Assembly (NCBI GenBank): GCA_951812665.1
Contig: CATOST010000016.1
Span: forward strand, 62,001-126,000
Length of the DNA stretch: 64,000 nucleotides
Origin: an uncultured Acidobacteriota bacterium
Lineage (GTDB): Bacteria; Acidobacteriota; UBA6911; RPQK01; JAJDTT01
Direction: 5' to 3'
Both the position numbers and the translations under genes were made by a program. Positions within the stretch are counted from its first letter, which is position 1. Each line of letters opens with the position of its first letter. Positions 27,526 through 37,015 of this stretch are shown one piece after another. The notes under the pieces are model-generated. The model was not told the origin of the DNA. It worked only from the letters and a program-made list of their open reading frames with translations, and ran no database searches.

Positions 27526-28230
27526 ATGCAGGTAGACGTCATCACCATTTTCCCTGGGATGTGTCAGGGATTTTTCGATTACGGTATCCTGCACCAGGCG
27601 ATCCGAAAGGGGTTGTTTCGCCTGGAGTTGGTCGACCTCAGGGAATTTACGACGGACCGGCACCGCACGGTGGACGATCGGCCCTACGGAGGCGGAGAGG
27701 GGATGGTGTTCAAACCCGAACCCCTGTTCCGCGCGGTGGAACGGTGCCGCGGGGATCAGGGCCGACCCTGGGTCGTCTATCCGAGTCCGCAAGGAAGCCG
27801 GTTCACGCAGGAAAAGGCGGTGGAGTTGTCCCGGAAATCCCATCTGACGTTCATTTGTGGGCGTTACGAGGGGGTGGATCAACGAGCGTTGGATGAGCTG
27901 GTGGACGAAGAGATCTCGATGGGGGACTTCGTGGTCACGGGAGGTGAACTGCCGGCCCTTTTGATGGTGGATGCTATCGTGCGACTGGTCCCGGGTGTGG
28001 TGGGCAAGCCGGCTTCATTGGAGCAGGAGTCGTTTGCCACCGGGTTGTTGGACTATCCTCAGTACACCCGGCCGGCCACCTACCGGGACCGGCCGGTCCC
28101 CGAGGTCCTGCTGTCGGGGAACCATGGAGAGATACGTTCCTGGCGGAAGGAACAGGCTCTGAGACGTACTCGGGATCGCAGGCCCGATTTGCTCGCGTCC
28201 GGATCGAGTTCCGGCAGGCCGAAAGGATAA
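27526..28230 (+). CDS. trmD: tRNA (guanine(37)-N(1))-methyltransferase TrmD
   Basis: TrmD methylates G37 next to the anticodon to prevent frameshifting. The 234-residue chain has the N-terminal [12 protein letters not shown] start, the [15 protein letters not shown] loop near 60, and the trefoil-knot SAM site with [11 protein letters not shown] and [16 protein letters not shown]. The C-terminal half carries the YTRPATYR tRNA-binding segment. All TrmD landmarks are present and length is normal. It is followed after 10 bp by rplS. Confidence 0.96.
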   Translation: MQVDVITIFPGMCQGFFDYGILHQAIRKGLFRLELVDLREFTTDRHRTVDDRPYGGGEGMVFKPEPLFRAVERCRGDQGRPWVVYPSPQGSRFTQEKAVELSRKSHLTFICGRYEGVDQRALDELVDEEISMGDFVVTGGELPALLMVDAIVRLVPGVVGKPASLEQESFATGLLDYPQYTRPATYRDRPVPEVLLSGNHGEIRSWRKEQALRRTRDRRPDLLASGSSSGRPKG

Positions 28231-28240
28231 GAGTGGAGTC

Positions 28241-28582
28241 ATGAATCCGATACAGCTGGTCGAACAGCCACAGTTGAGGGATGGGATCCCTGATTTCGGA
28301 CCCGGAGACACGGTGCGGGTCAACTTCAAAATCAGGGAAGGCAACAAGATTCGCGTGCAGCCCTTCGAGGGAGTCGTCATCGCCATTCGCAGACGGGGCC
28401 TGGGTTCCACCTTCACGGTTCGCAGGATCTCGTTCGGCTACGGCGTGGAGCGCATTTTTCCGTTTCACTCCCCGTTGATCGAGGGCGTGCAGGTCTTGCG
28501 CAGAGGACGAGTCCGGCGAGCCAAGCTCTACTATCTGCGCCAGCGCAAGGGGAAAAAGGCCAGGATCCGGGAGAAACGCTGA
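28241..28582 (+). CDS. rplS: 50S ribosomal protein bL19
   Basis: bL19 lies at the subunit interface. The 113-residue sequence carries the family blocks [40 protein letters not shown] and the Lys/Arg-rich tail [21 protein letters not shown]. It ends the ffh-rpsP-rimM-trmD-rplS operon. Just after the stop, CCGCC-CGT-GGCGG (28583-28595) could form a small hairpin, but it has no T-run, so a terminator is not firmly called. Confidence 0.97.
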   Translation: MNPIQLVEQPQLRDGIPDFGPGDTVRVNFKIREGNKIRVQPFEGVVIAIRRRGLGSTFTVRRISFGYGVERIFPFHSPLIEGVQVLRRGRVRRAKLYYLRQRKGKKARIREKR

Positions 28583-28789
28583 CCGCCCGTGGCGGGACTC
28601 GTCCCGGCCTCCCCCCGGGCGGGAAATTCCCGTGGACGCCGTTGCTCCTCGGCAAATGACGCTTGGCCGGACCGTCCATCGCATCCGGTCCCGGGAGCGC
28701 GTCGCCGGGTTCGGTGTTGAAGGACTCCTAGGCCACGGACTGTCGACATTTCTCGGGGGCGTTCCGCAGTCGGTGTCAAACGGCGGTTC

Positions 28790-29032
28790 ATGATTCAGAA
28801 GGTCCTGTTTGGTCTCTACGTACTCTACTGCTTTGAGGTCGGGATCTTTCTACTCCTGTTTCCCTGGTGGGATCAGTGGAGCCAGAATTCGCTGCTGGAT
28901 GTCTACCCCTGGCTCCGGCTGATCATGCTCAACAACTTCGTTCGTGGCGCGGTCTCCGGTCTGGGGCTGGCCAACCTGATTTTGGGGACGTGGGAAGTTG
29001 TCCACTATCAGCGATATTTTCCGAAGACATAG
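28790..29032 (+). CDS. Small hypothetical membrane protein
   Basis: An 80-residue protein with two hydrophobic segments: LFGLYVLYCFEVGIFLLLF (about 6-24) and a second one around 48-67 ending in LGLANLILGTWEVVHY. A Trp-rich loop (PWWDQWSQN) lies between them. It is preceded by 207 bp without a gene after rplS. Its end overlaps the start of the thiE-like gene by 35 bp, so the two are likely cotranscribed. I do not recognise the family or its role. Confidence 0.68.
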   Translation: MIQKVLFGLYVLYCFEVGIFLLLFPWWDQWSQNSLLDVYPWLRLIMLNNFVRGAVSGLGLANLILGTWEVVHYQRYFPKT

Positions 29033-29639
29033 TCCACCCTACCTCTATGGCATCTCGCATCGCGTCGCGTTTCCCGGTTGGGCGCGAGAGGACTATCTGG
29101 ACCGGATCTTCAGGAGTCCGGCGCACATCCTGCAGTTTCGGGAAAAGGACCTCTCGCCGGCGGAGAGCCGCACCTGGGTAAAGCGCGGTGTCGAGTTGGC
29201 GGGCCGAAGCGGAAAAGTGTTTCTGGTCAACACCCACGTGGAACTGGCCCTTCGGGAAGGGGCCGACGGAAGCCACCTGACTTCGAAGCAGGATCTGTCC
29301 CACGCCATCCGACTCCGGGATCGGTATGGAAACCCGTCGTTTCTCCTGGGCAAGTCGACCCACAGCGGTGACGACGTGCTGCGGGCGGAGGAGGAGGGAG
29401 CCGACTACGTGCTGGTGAGCCCCGTTCTGAATCCGCTCTCCAAGGAATCCCGTGCACCGGCTCTGGGTTTCCCGGCCCTGGAGCGCATCGCCCTCTCCGT
29501 CGAAATCCCGGTATTCGCCCTGGGAGGCGTCGTGGAGTCGGACCTCAACCGTATCGCGGGCTGCGGGGCTGCCGGCCTGGCGGGGATCACGTGGTTGAAG
29601 CGGGCGATCGAGCGGCCGCATCCGAACTCGGAGCTGTGA
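28998..29639 (+). CDS. thiE: Thiamine phosphate synthase / TenI-like protein
   Basis: A 213-residue TIM-barrel protein of the ThiE/TenI superfamily. It shows the QFREKDLSPAES block (pyrimidine or thiazole phosphate loop), VNTHVELAL with SHLTSKQDL following, GKSTHSGDDVLRAEEEGADYVLVSPV, and a phosphate-binding VFALGGVVESDL. The second Asp-rich metal region of true ThiE is weak, so it may be a TenI-type thiazole tautomerase. The TTG start at 28998 overlaps the preceding gene. No other thiamine genes are near, so the exact reaction is uncertain. Confidence 0.78.
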   Translation: MSTISDIFRRHSPPYLYGISHRVAFPGWAREDYLDRIFRSPAHILQFREKDLSPAESRTWVKRGVELAGRSGKVFLVNTHVELALREGADGSHLTSKQDLSHAIRLRDRYGNPSFLLGKSTHSGDDVLRAEEEGADYVLVSPVLNPLSKESRAPALGFPALERIALSVEIPVFALGGVVESDLNRIAGCGAAGLAGITWLKRAIERPHPNSEL

Positions 29640-29663
29640 CGCCGGGAACAGACTGCGCTCGGC

Positions 29664-29684
29664 CCGGACCGAAACCGGGTCCGG
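29664..29684. terminator. Possible convergent terminator hairpin
   Basis: CCGGACC (29664-29670) and GGTCCGG (29678-29684) form a perfect 7-bp stem with a 7-nt loop between the convergent thiE-like and Lys-rich protein genes. There is no T-run on either side, so this is tentative. Confidence 0.3.
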
Positions 29685-29708
29685 TGGGACAGGTGGGGCG
29701 GTCGCCGG

Positions 29709-30788
29709 CTATTCCAGGTCTCCACCCAGACCCAGGCGGCATCCTTTGCGGGCGATCTCGGTGGTCTTCTTGGCCTGCTCCAGGGTCAGCCAGAAGTCAT
29801 CGTCGTCCAGCTGGACCGCCAACTTCTCCATGGTCTCCAGGCGCGGGTCGAACTCGAAGACGTTCTCGCAGAACCTCTTCAGGACCTTCAGGATCTCCTT
29901 GCCCGAGAGCCGCTGTTGGTTTGCCTTCTCATCGATGTTGATCATGACGCCGTCGATGGCTCGCTCGTAGGCATGGAGCAGCTCCCAGTGGGCATGGAAC
30001 GTCAGCGGACCCTCGTCCTCCCCATTCCGGCCTTTCTTCTTCTTCTTATTCTTTTTTTTCTTGCGCTTCTTCCCGGTCACCGGAGGCTCCTGTCCCGTCA
30101 CACGGGTCCAGCGTTCTTCCAGCGCTTCGAGGCGATCTTCGGCAATCTTCAGGAAGACGCGGGTTCGCCTGTCCAGTTTCTGCGCCCTTTGGATCTTGGT
30201 GTATTCCTCGTCGGTGAAACCGTCTGCCGACTGGGAAAAGGAGACCGCCGGGGCTGCCGGCGTAAAAGGCAGCAGGCCGTGAGCGATTCCGGGCGCAGAC
30301 CGGGTGTCCGCCGGGGTCAACCGGCCAAAGAGTTGATCCAGGAGGTGCTTGCGCAGCTTTTCCAGAGATCGGATACAGTCTTCGAAATCGTCCCGGTATT
30401 CAAAGGGCAGGGCGAGCTTGAGGTCATCCATCGCCTCCACGATGCGCCTCGCCCGTATTTCCAGGCGTTTCGCTTCCCTGGAGCGGCCGTCCTTCTCACG
30501 GGCGGGGGTTTCACGGAGAGCATGTTCGGAGAGGGCCCTCATGTCTGCCAGCACCCTCAGGACGGACCTGAGGTCCGATTCCTTCCCGGAGGCTGCCAGA
30601 AGCTTGGAGTTCCGCTCCAGGGCCTTCCGAAAAAGTTTCATGTGAGATTTGTAGTCGTTCTTCCCCCGATAGAGGCGCATCTCGTACAGGGTGAATACCT
30701 GCTCCAGCGGCGGCAGCGTTTCGGAGGCCGATCCGGCGCCTAACGATGCCAGCAGCATCAGGAACGGAATCTGGAAAACGCAGGACAT
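29709..30788 (-). CDS. Hypothetical secreted protein with lysine-rich stretch
   Basis: A 359-residue protein with a signal peptide (about 1-21, hydrophobic FLMLLASLGAG). The mature chain is mostly charged and predicted helical, with heptad-like segments around 40-130 and 190-230. Around 240-253 is a run of twelve Lys/Arg residues broken by one Asn. Conserved-looking C-terminal blocks include FHAHWELLHAYERAID and FDPRLETMEKLA. It follows argS after 2 bp and is probably cotranscribed with it. No family recognised. Confidence 0.62.
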   Translation of the reverse strand: MSCVFQIPFLMLLASLGAGSASETLPPLEQVFTLYEMRLYRGKNDYKSHMKLFRKALERNSKLLAASGKESDLRSVLRVLADMRALSEHALRETPAREKDGRSREAKRLEIRARRIVEAMDDLKLALPFEYRDDFEDCIRSLEKLRKHLLDQLFGRLTPADTRSAPGIAHGLLPFTPAAPAVSFSQSADGFTDEEYTKIQRAQKLDRRTRVFLKIAEDRLEALEERWTRVTGQEPPVTGKKRKKKKNKKKKKGRNGEDEGPLTFHAHWELLHAYERAIDGVMINIDEKANQQRLSGKEILKVLKRFCENVFEFDPRLETMEKLAVQLDDDDFWLTLEQAKKTTEIARKGCRLGLGGDLE

Positions 30789-30790
30789 GC

Positions 30791-32749
30791 CTACATTCTT
30801 TCCGGAACTTTGATGCCCAGGAGTGCGAGAGACCGCGTCATGGCCCGCCGCGCCGTGTCCGCCACCGCCAGATAACAGGTCTGCTTCCGCGAGTCCTGCT
30901 GCGAAAGGATGTGATGGCTATGGTAGAAGATGTTGAAGATCTGGGCCAGTGAGAAGGCGTGCTTGGCCAGATAGGACATTTCCAGGGTCTTGAGCGACTG
31001 TTCGATGGCGCCTTCGGACCTTCCGGCCTGAAGCAACAACTTCCAGATCTGGTCGTCCTGAAGCAGGTCGGCGAACCGTTCCGGGCGCTCCCTCAGGTAC
31101 TTCTGCAGATCCTCCTGCCCGCGGTTCACCGTGCCGCTCCGCTGGGACCGCAGCTTGCGGAAGATGTTGTTGGCGCGCACCACCGAATATTGCAGATAGG
31201 GCCCGGTCTCTCCCTCGAAGCTCAGGGCCTCCCCGAAGTCGAAGGCGATGACCGAGTTGCGGGCATATTTGAGGAGGAAATACCGTAGGGCTCCAACGGC
31301 GATCTGGGTGGCGATCCGCAGACGCGCCTCGTGGGTCAGGTCCGGCTGGCGGCCGGCCACTTCCAGGAGTGACTTCTCGATCAGCTTGTCCACCAAATCG
31401 TCGGCCTTGACCCCCAGTCCCTTGCGTCCCGAGACCTCCACGTAGGGCCTGGCGCGATCCGCCTCCGAGAGCTCGATCCCCAGTTCCCGGCTGCACTTGA
31501 GGGAGAGAGCCACCATCTCGTAGGAGAAGTGGGTGGAATGGTCGGCGGGGACTTCGTGGCCCAGGCTGCGAAGGCCGTGGACCACCACCCGCTGCAGGTA
31601 GGATTGCCGAACGTCGATGACGTTGTAGACACTTTGGCCGCGTCCGAAGTCCTTCTCGACGTCGGAGGCTCCGCCGGAACTGGTCATCCAAACCTGGTCC
31701 CGGTCCGGGTAACGGTGCACGATCCGGTAGCGAAAGTTCTTCTCCAGCAAGCCGAACTTCCAGAGTTGATAGGCGATGTCCTTGCCCACGTAGGTGACGG
31801 TCCCGTCGCTGCGGACGATGATCTTCTCCTCCGCAGGCTGACCGTTCTCGCCTGGAAGCCGCATCACCCAGCAACCTCGATTGGGTCCGTCCGCAACGTG
31901 GGTGATGGCCTTGCGCTGCTTGAGCTGGCCGAAGGCCTCGTCCCAGAATCTCTCCCTCAGGATCTGGCTTTCGCGGGGAAGGACGTCGTAACGGACGCCG
32001 ATGCGCCACATGGTTCTCAGGTGGGCGTTCACGATTCGGAGGGAAATATGCTCGGCCATCCGGCTGGTCTCGCCCTCTCCCTCCTCGATCTCTCGAAGGG
32101 TGCGGCGGCGAAGTTCGAGGCGCGAGTCCTCCTGTCCATACCAGTCGCAGACTTGGGCGTACAGGTCCCAGCAGTAGTAATCGAAGGGTTCGGGAATCGC
32201 CTGGACCTGCTCCAAGCTCAAATTCCGCAATTGCTGGAATCCAACCACGACGTCGGCGACTTGAACGCCGGTGTCGTCGATGTAGTTCTGAATCTCCACC
32301 GCATGGCCCCGTGAGCGCAACAGACGGCCGAAGGTGTCGCCCAGGACCGCGTTCCGGAGATGCCCGATGTGAGCCGCTTTGTTGGGATTGATATTGGTGT
32401 GCTCGACGATGATCTTCGGTCCGCGTTCCGGTTCCGGCGATGCCGAGAGGGAGTCTTGGAGATCGGCCAGGAATTGATCCCGCTTCAGAAAGACGTTGAC
32501 GTAGCCTCCGGCCGCCTCGACCCTTTCCATCCAGGGGGGCATTCGGAAGTTGCCGGCGATCTCCAGGGCTATGTCACGGGGAGCTCGCCGCAGGCTCCGG
32601 GCCAATTCGAAGGGAAAGGCGAAGGCCAGGTCCCCGAACTCGATCCTCGGTGGCGATTTGGCGGCGGCGGACCCCAGCTCCAGGGAAAACCGTTCGCGCA
32701 CGAATTCCCGGAACAACGCCTCACTCTGGCGGGCCCGGCGCAGCAACAT
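30791..32749 (-). CDS. argS: Arginyl-tRNA synthetase
   Basis: ArgRS charges tRNA-Arg. The 652-residue class I synthetase has the HIGH motif at 127-130 in NPNKAAHIGHLRNAV, the ArgRS-specific IQNYIDDTGVQ block and TYVGKDIAYQLWKFG. The second signature loop is SGRKGLGVKADDLVD, the usual degenerate KMSKS position of ArgRS. An anticodon-binding DALR domain with LQYSVVRANNI begins near 520. The N-terminal Add-1 domain is at 1-100. It is longer than E. coli ArgRS (577) because of insertions in the catalytic region. Identification is secure. Confidence 0.95.
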   Translation of the reverse strand: MLLRRARQSEALFREFVRERFSLELGSAAAKSPPRIEFGDLAFAFPFELARSLRRAPRDIALEIAGNFRMPPWMERVEAAGGYVNVFLKRDQFLADLQDSLSASPEPERGPKIIVEHTNINPNKAAHIGHLRNAVLGDTFGRLLRSRGHAVEIQNYIDDTGVQVADVVVGFQQLRNLSLEQVQAIPEPFDYYCWDLYAQVCDWYGQEDSRLELRRRTLREIEEGEGETSRMAEHISLRIVNAHLRTMWRIGVRYDVLPRESQILRERFWDEAFGQLKQRKAITHVADGPNRGCWVMRLPGENGQPAEEKIIVRSDGTVTYVGKDIAYQLWKFGLLEKNFRYRIVHRYPDRDQVWMTSSGGASDVEKDFGRGQSVYNVIDVRQSYLQRVVVHGLRSLGHEVPADHSTHFSYEMVALSLKCSRELGIELSEADRARPYVEVSGRKGLGVKADDLVDKLIEKSLLEVAGRQPDLTHEARLRIATQIAVGALRYFLLKYARNSVIAFDFGEALSFEGETGPYLQYSVVRANNIFRKLRSQRSGTVNRGQEDLQKYLRERPERFADLLQDDQIWKLLLQAGRSEGAIEQSLKTLEMSYLAKHAFSLAQIFNIFYHSHHILSQQDSRKQTCYLAVADTARRAMTRSLALLGIKVPERM

Positions 32750-32855
32750 GGGCCAATGATATCAGACGTCTGAGCGGCTCCCGGAGGGTCGCCGATACGC
32801 TTCCTCTTCTCTCACTCCTCACTCCTCATTTCCCGGCCATGCTATTGTGTGCGGG

Positions 32856-34082
32856 ATGGGAACGGACGCTGGCCGGGATCGCATTCTCTACTTCGACGCC
32901 TTCAACGGCGTGAGCGGAGACATGATCCTGGGGGCGTTGCTGGATCTGGGGCTCCCCTTGGATCATCTTCGCCGGCGGCTCGCTTCATTGCCGCTGGAGC
33001 CCTATCGCCTCACCGCCCGCAAGATCGACCGCAACGGACTCTCGGGGACCGACTTCCGTGTCGAGATCGAGAATGGACGGCACTCCCATGGACGCACGCC
33101 AGGGCAGATCTACGGGCTGATCGAAAGGAGTGGCCTGGAGGATCCGGTCAAGGAGATGGCGCTGTCGGTGTTTCGGCGGCTGGCCAGGGCCGAGGCGGCC
33201 GTCCACGGAGAAGCGGTGGAGCATGTCCACTTTCATGAGGTGGGCGCGGTGGACGCCATCGTGGATATCGTCGGAGCCTGCATCGGATTCCACTACTTCG
33301 GCGCCCGCCGTTTTTTCTCGAGCCCCCTGAACCTGGGCAGCGGCACCGTGACCTTCTCCCACGGCACCTGGCCCGTCCCCGCACCCGCGACCGCTCACTT
33401 GGTCCGAGGGTATCCCGTGGTCATGGGGGAGGTGCAGGCGGAGTTGACCACGCCCACCGGGGCGGCCATCGTGACGACGTTGACCGCGCCCGGCGCCGCG
33501 ACGCCCACCTGGACTCTGAACCGGTGGGGCTTCGGGGCCGGAGACCGGGAGTTGCCCGGAATTCCCAACATGTTGCGGCTGGTTCTCGGCCGTGAGGCCG
33601 GCGAGGAACAACTCTCCCCGACAACCGCCGAAGGAGTGCGTGACGAAGAGGTCCTGGTCCTGGAGGCCGACATCGACGACCTGGATCCGGAAGCCATCGG
33701 CTATTTTATGGAGATGGCCCTGGCCGAAGGAGCTCTGGACGTCCGCTGCGCACCCCAACAGATGAAGAAGGGAAGGCCGGGACATCATCTTTCGGTGCTC
33801 TGCCGTCCTCAGGACCGGGATCGTATGATGGGGCTCCTCTTCCGGGAGACGACGACCTTGGGGGTTCGGTGGAAGCCGTGGCGGCGGTGGGTCCTGGAGC
33901 GCGAGTTCCGGGAGGTGGAGACCGGGCACGGAACGGTTCGAGTCAAGGTGGGACGCTTTCGGGGAGAGCCGGTCACCGTCTGGCCCGAGTACGAAGACCT
34001 GAAAAGGATCGCCGCAAGGACCCGTCTTCCGTTGAAGAGTCTGAGACAGATGGCGATCCGCGAGGCGACCGAGACGGAATAG
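32856..34082 (+). CDS. larC: Nickel insertion protein LarC (DUF111)
   Basis: LarC inserts nickel into the pincer cofactor used by lactate racemase and related enzymes, using CTP. The 408 residues start with YFDAFNGVSGDMILGALLDLGLP, then the His-rich VEHVHFHEVGAVDAIVDIVG block and the LNLGSGTV / HGTWPVPAPAT segment. A C-terminal CTP-binding half follows (VLEADIDDLDPE, QMKKGRPG). In lactobacilli larC is read through a programmed frameshift, but here it is one continuous frame. ATG 32856 is used; GTG 32847 is possible. No larB or larE is visible, so the target enzyme is elsewhere. Confidence 0.9.
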   Translation: MGTDAGRDRILYFDAFNGVSGDMILGALLDLGLPLDHLRRRLASLPLEPYRLTARKIDRNGLSGTDFRVEIENGRHSHGRTPGQIYGLIERSGLEDPVKEMALSVFRRLARAEAAVHGEAVEHVHFHEVGAVDAIVDIVGACIGFHYFGARRFFSSPLNLGSGTVTFSHGTWPVPAPATAHLVRGYPVVMGEVQAELTTPTGAAIVTTLTAPGAATPTWTLNRWGFGAGDRELPGIPNMLRLVLGREAGEEQLSPTTAEGVRDEEVLVLEADIDDLDPEAIGYFMEMALAEGALDVRCAPQQMKKGRPGHHLSVLCRPQDRDRMMGLLFRETTTLGVRWKPWRRWVLEREFREVETGHGTVRVKVGRFRGEPVTVWPEYEDLKRIAARTRLPLKSLRQMAIREATETE

Positions 34083-34088
34083 CGGGCC

Positions 34089-36029
34089 ATGTCAAAGACC
34101 TTCTACCTCACGACTCCTCTCTACTATGTCAACGACGTGCCCCACGTCGGGCATACCTACACCACCGTCATCGCCGACGCCGTCGTCCGCTACCGGCGAA
34201 TGTGCGGCGACGATGTCTCCTTCCTGACCGGCACCGACGAGCATGGTCTCAAGATCGAGCGGTCGGCCCGGCAACAGGGCATCGAGCCCCAGGAACTGGT
34301 AGACACCTATGCCGCCGAGTTTCGAGAAACTTGGGAGCGGCTCGGTTTGAGCTTCGACGAGTTCATACGGACCACCCAGGAGCGTCACTATCGCGCCGTC
34401 GCCAAGCTCTTCCGGGCAGTCAAAAGGAGCGGAAACGTCTATCTCGGTCAGTATCAGGGCAACTATTGCGTGGGCTGCGAGGCTTATGTGGCGGAAGGCC
34501 GGAATTGTCCCGACTGCGGACGTCCCACCGAGTTCATGACCGAGGACAGCTACTTCTTCAAGCTGTCGGCGTTTCAGGAGAAACTGCTCCGGTTCTACCG
34601 GGAGAACCCGGACTTCGTGGTCCCTCGCTCCCGCATGAACGAGGTGGTCCGCTTCGTCGAAGGCGGTCTTCAGGACCTGAGCATCAGTCGAACCTCATTT
34701 CGCTGGGGCATCCCCGTCCCTGACGACGAGAAGCACATCTTCTACGTCTGGTTCGACGCCCTCACCGGATATATCTCCGGCATGGGCTACGGCACCGACG
34801 ACGAGAAGTTCGAGACCTGGTGGCCGGTAGACGTCCACCTCATCGGCAAGGACATCCTTCGCTTTCACGCCGTCTACTGGCCGGCGTTCCTGATGGCGGC
34901 CGGTCTGGCTCCTCCCAAGCGGATCCTGAGCCACGGCTGGTGGACCATCGAAGGGGAGAAGATGTCCAAATCCAAAGGCAACTTCGTTACTGCCGCCGAG
35001 CTCTCGAACGTGGTGCAGACCGACTACTTCCGCTATTTCCTGCTCCGGGAGATCCCCTTGGGCTCCGACGGGAACTTCTCCTTCGACGGGCTTCGAACCC
35101 GGGTCAACAGCGACCTGGTCAACGATCTGGGCAATCTGTCCCAACGCACGCTGAAGATGATCCGCAGCTATTTCGGCGGCGTCATTCCGAAGGGAGGATC
35201 GGCGGACGAGAGGGGCCGGGAACTCCGGGATTTCTGCAGCGAGACCGCGCGACTCTACCGGGAACGGTTCGGGGATCTCCAGATCAACAAGGCCGTGGAG
35301 GCGGTCTGGGAGCTGATCAGCCGGGTCAACAAATACCTGGTGGTCAACGAACCCTGGATTCTGGCCAAGGACCCGAACCGCCGGGCGCAGCTGGGGAGCG
35401 TCCTGTACCACGCCGCCGAGGCGTTGCGGCTGATCGCGGTGATGCTGGGGCCCATCGTCCCTGAGGGGGCGGCCTCCATAATGAACCAGCTCGGAATTCA
35501 CCGGCCCCTGGAGGGTAATCGGATTTCCTCTCTGGAGTGGGCCGGTCTGGAGAGCGGTTCCACCATCGGAAAGTTGAGTCACATTTACCCGCGTCTGGAC
35601 AAGAAGGAGTTTAGAGTGAAAGTGAAGAATCGACGCGCTCCCGGCGCCGCTGCCGCAGCGGCGGGCGCCGAACCGAAGAAGACGGCGGCCGGTGGCCAGG
35701 AAGATGCCCGCATCGACATCAAGGAGTTCGCCAAGGTCAGGATGCAGGTGGCCCGGATCGTGAGCGCCGAGTCCATCCCCAAGTCGACCCGTCTCCTCAA
35801 GCTCAAGGTGGACCTGGGATCGGAGGTCCGCCAGGTGGTGGCGGGAATCGCCGGGCAGTACTCTCCGGAGTCTCTGCCGGGCCGTCTGGTCGTCATCGTG
35901 ACCAATCTCAAACCGGCCAAGCTCATGGGTGTCGAATCCAACGGGATGATCGTGGCGGCTTCGGACGGAGGAAAACCGGTCCTGGCCACCTTCACCGAAG
36001 AGGTCCGCCTGGGGTCGGTTCTGACCTGA
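34089..36029 (+). CDS. metG: Methionyl-tRNA synthetase
   Basis: MetRS charges initiator and elongator tRNA-Met. The 646-residue chain has the HIGH-type motif HVGH at 19-22, zinc cysteines C127, C130, C140 and C143, and KMSKS at 291-295. An alpha-helical anticodon domain precedes an Ala/Lys-rich linker (about 520-545) and an EMAP-like tRNA-binding domain (about 550-646, DIKEFAKVRMQVARI). Start ATG 34089 lies 6 bp after larC. It begins a metG-tatD run in the common order. Confidence 0.96.
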   Translation: MSKTFYLTTPLYYVNDVPHVGHTYTTVIADAVVRYRRMCGDDVSFLTGTDEHGLKIERSARQQGIEPQELVDTYAAEFRETWERLGLSFDEFIRTTQERHYRAVAKLFRAVKRSGNVYLGQYQGNYCVGCEAYVAEGRNCPDCGRPTEFMTEDSYFFKLSAFQEKLLRFYRENPDFVVPRSRMNEVVRFVEGGLQDLSISRTSFRWGIPVPDDEKHIFYVWFDALTGYISGMGYGTDDEKFETWWPVDVHLIGKDILRFHAVYWPAFLMAAGLAPPKRILSHGWWTIEGEKMSKSKGNFVTAAELSNVVQTDYFRYFLLREIPLGSDGNFSFDGLRTRVNSDLVNDLGNLSQRTLKMIRSYFGGVIPKGGSADERGRELRDFCSETARLYRERFGDLQINKAVEAVWELISRVNKYLVVNEPWILAKDPNRRAQLGSVLYHAAEALRLIAVMLGPIVPEGAASIMNQLGIHRPLEGNRISSLEWAGLESGSTIGKLSHIYPRLDKKEFRVKVKNRRAPGAAAAAAGAEPKKTAAGGQEDARIDIKEFAKVRMQVARIVSAESIPKSTRLLKLKVDLGSEVRQVVAGIAGQYSPESLPGRLVVIVTNLKPAKLMGVESNGMIVAASDGGKPVLATFTEEVRLGSVLT

Positions 36030-36050
36030 GCGCCGGCTGGAGACCGTCCA

Positions 36051-36869
36051 GTGTTCGTTGACTCCCACGCCCATCTCGATGCCCCCGCCCTGCAATCCGA
36101 CCTGGAGGGAGTCCTGTCCCGGGCCCGGCAGGCCGGGGTGGAGTCGATTCTGACCATCTGTTGCCTGGAAGAGAATCGTGATTCCGTCGAGACCACCCTG
36201 AGACTGTTGGACCGTTACGATTTCCTCTGGGCGGCCTTCGGCGTCCATCCCCACGACGCCCGTTTCTTTTCGGACGGCATCGCCTCCGAGCTGGCCGACC
36301 TGTTGCGGCATCCCAAGGCTCTGGCCTTGGGCGAGATCGGTCTCGACTACCATTACCTGAACTCCGGCGTCGACGCTCAGAGGGAGGCGTTCCTGGCACA
36401 GATCGAGTTGGCCCAGGCTGCCGGTAAACCGATCGTGATCCACTCCAGGAAGGCCGAGCATGAGATCTGCTCGATTCTGGAGGAGAAGTATCCAAGTGGG
36501 GAGGGACTCAACGGTGTGGTCCACTGCTTCACCTCCGATGAGCCGACTGCCCGGCGCTGCCTCGATCGGGGGTTTTTCATCGGCCTGGGGGGCATCCTCA
36601 CCTTTCGCAAGTCGGATTCGCTCCGCGCGGTGGCGAGCCGTTTGCCGGTGGACCGGATTCTGATCGAAACCGACTCGCCCTACCTGGCCCCGGTCCCCTT
36701 CCGGGGCAAGACCAACGAGCCTTCCCGGGTGCTGGAAGTCGCGCGGGAACTGGGGCGAATCCGGACTCTGACCCTGGAACAGGTGGGTGAGCGCACCAGA
36801 TCAAACTTCGAGAGATTGTTCGGCGTCGGTTCCCTTCGGGGCCCGGCCGGATTGGCAGTCTCAAATTGA
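36051..36869 (+). CDS. tatD: TatD family metal-dependent hydrolase
   Basis: A 272-residue TatD/YcfH-type hydrolase of the amidohydrolase fold, related to 3'-5' deoxyribonucleases. Metal ligands appear in FVDSHAHLD (4-12), GEIGLDYHY, VIHSRKAEHE and VHCFTSD, with the late acidic IETDSPYLAP motif. All ligand positions are present. The start is GTG 36051. It follows metG by 21 bp, a common pairing. The biological substrate of this family is still debated. Confidence 0.92.
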   Translation: MFVDSHAHLDAPALQSDLEGVLSRARQAGVESILTICCLEENRDSVETTLRLLDRYDFLWAAFGVHPHDARFFSDGIASELADLLRHPKALALGEIGLDYHYLNSGVDAQREAFLAQIELAQAAGKPIVIHSRKAEHEICSILEEKYPSGEGLNGVVHCFTSDEPTARRCLDRGFFIGLGGILTFRKSDSLRAVASRLPVDRILIETDSPYLAPVPFRGKTNEPSRVLEVARELGRIRTLTLEQVGERTRSNFERLFGVGSLRGPAGLAVSN

Positions 36870-37015
36870 CGTTGATATAGTTTTCAAGCTTATTTGCAGG
36901 GAGATGTGGCGAGCGCAACCGGAGAAACGGCCTCACTCCGTCGGACGGGCGTGAAGATCGTCGGAGAAGGGGGCTTTCCCGATGGCCCTGCAATCCCGGG
37001 ACCGTAGACTCAGGT

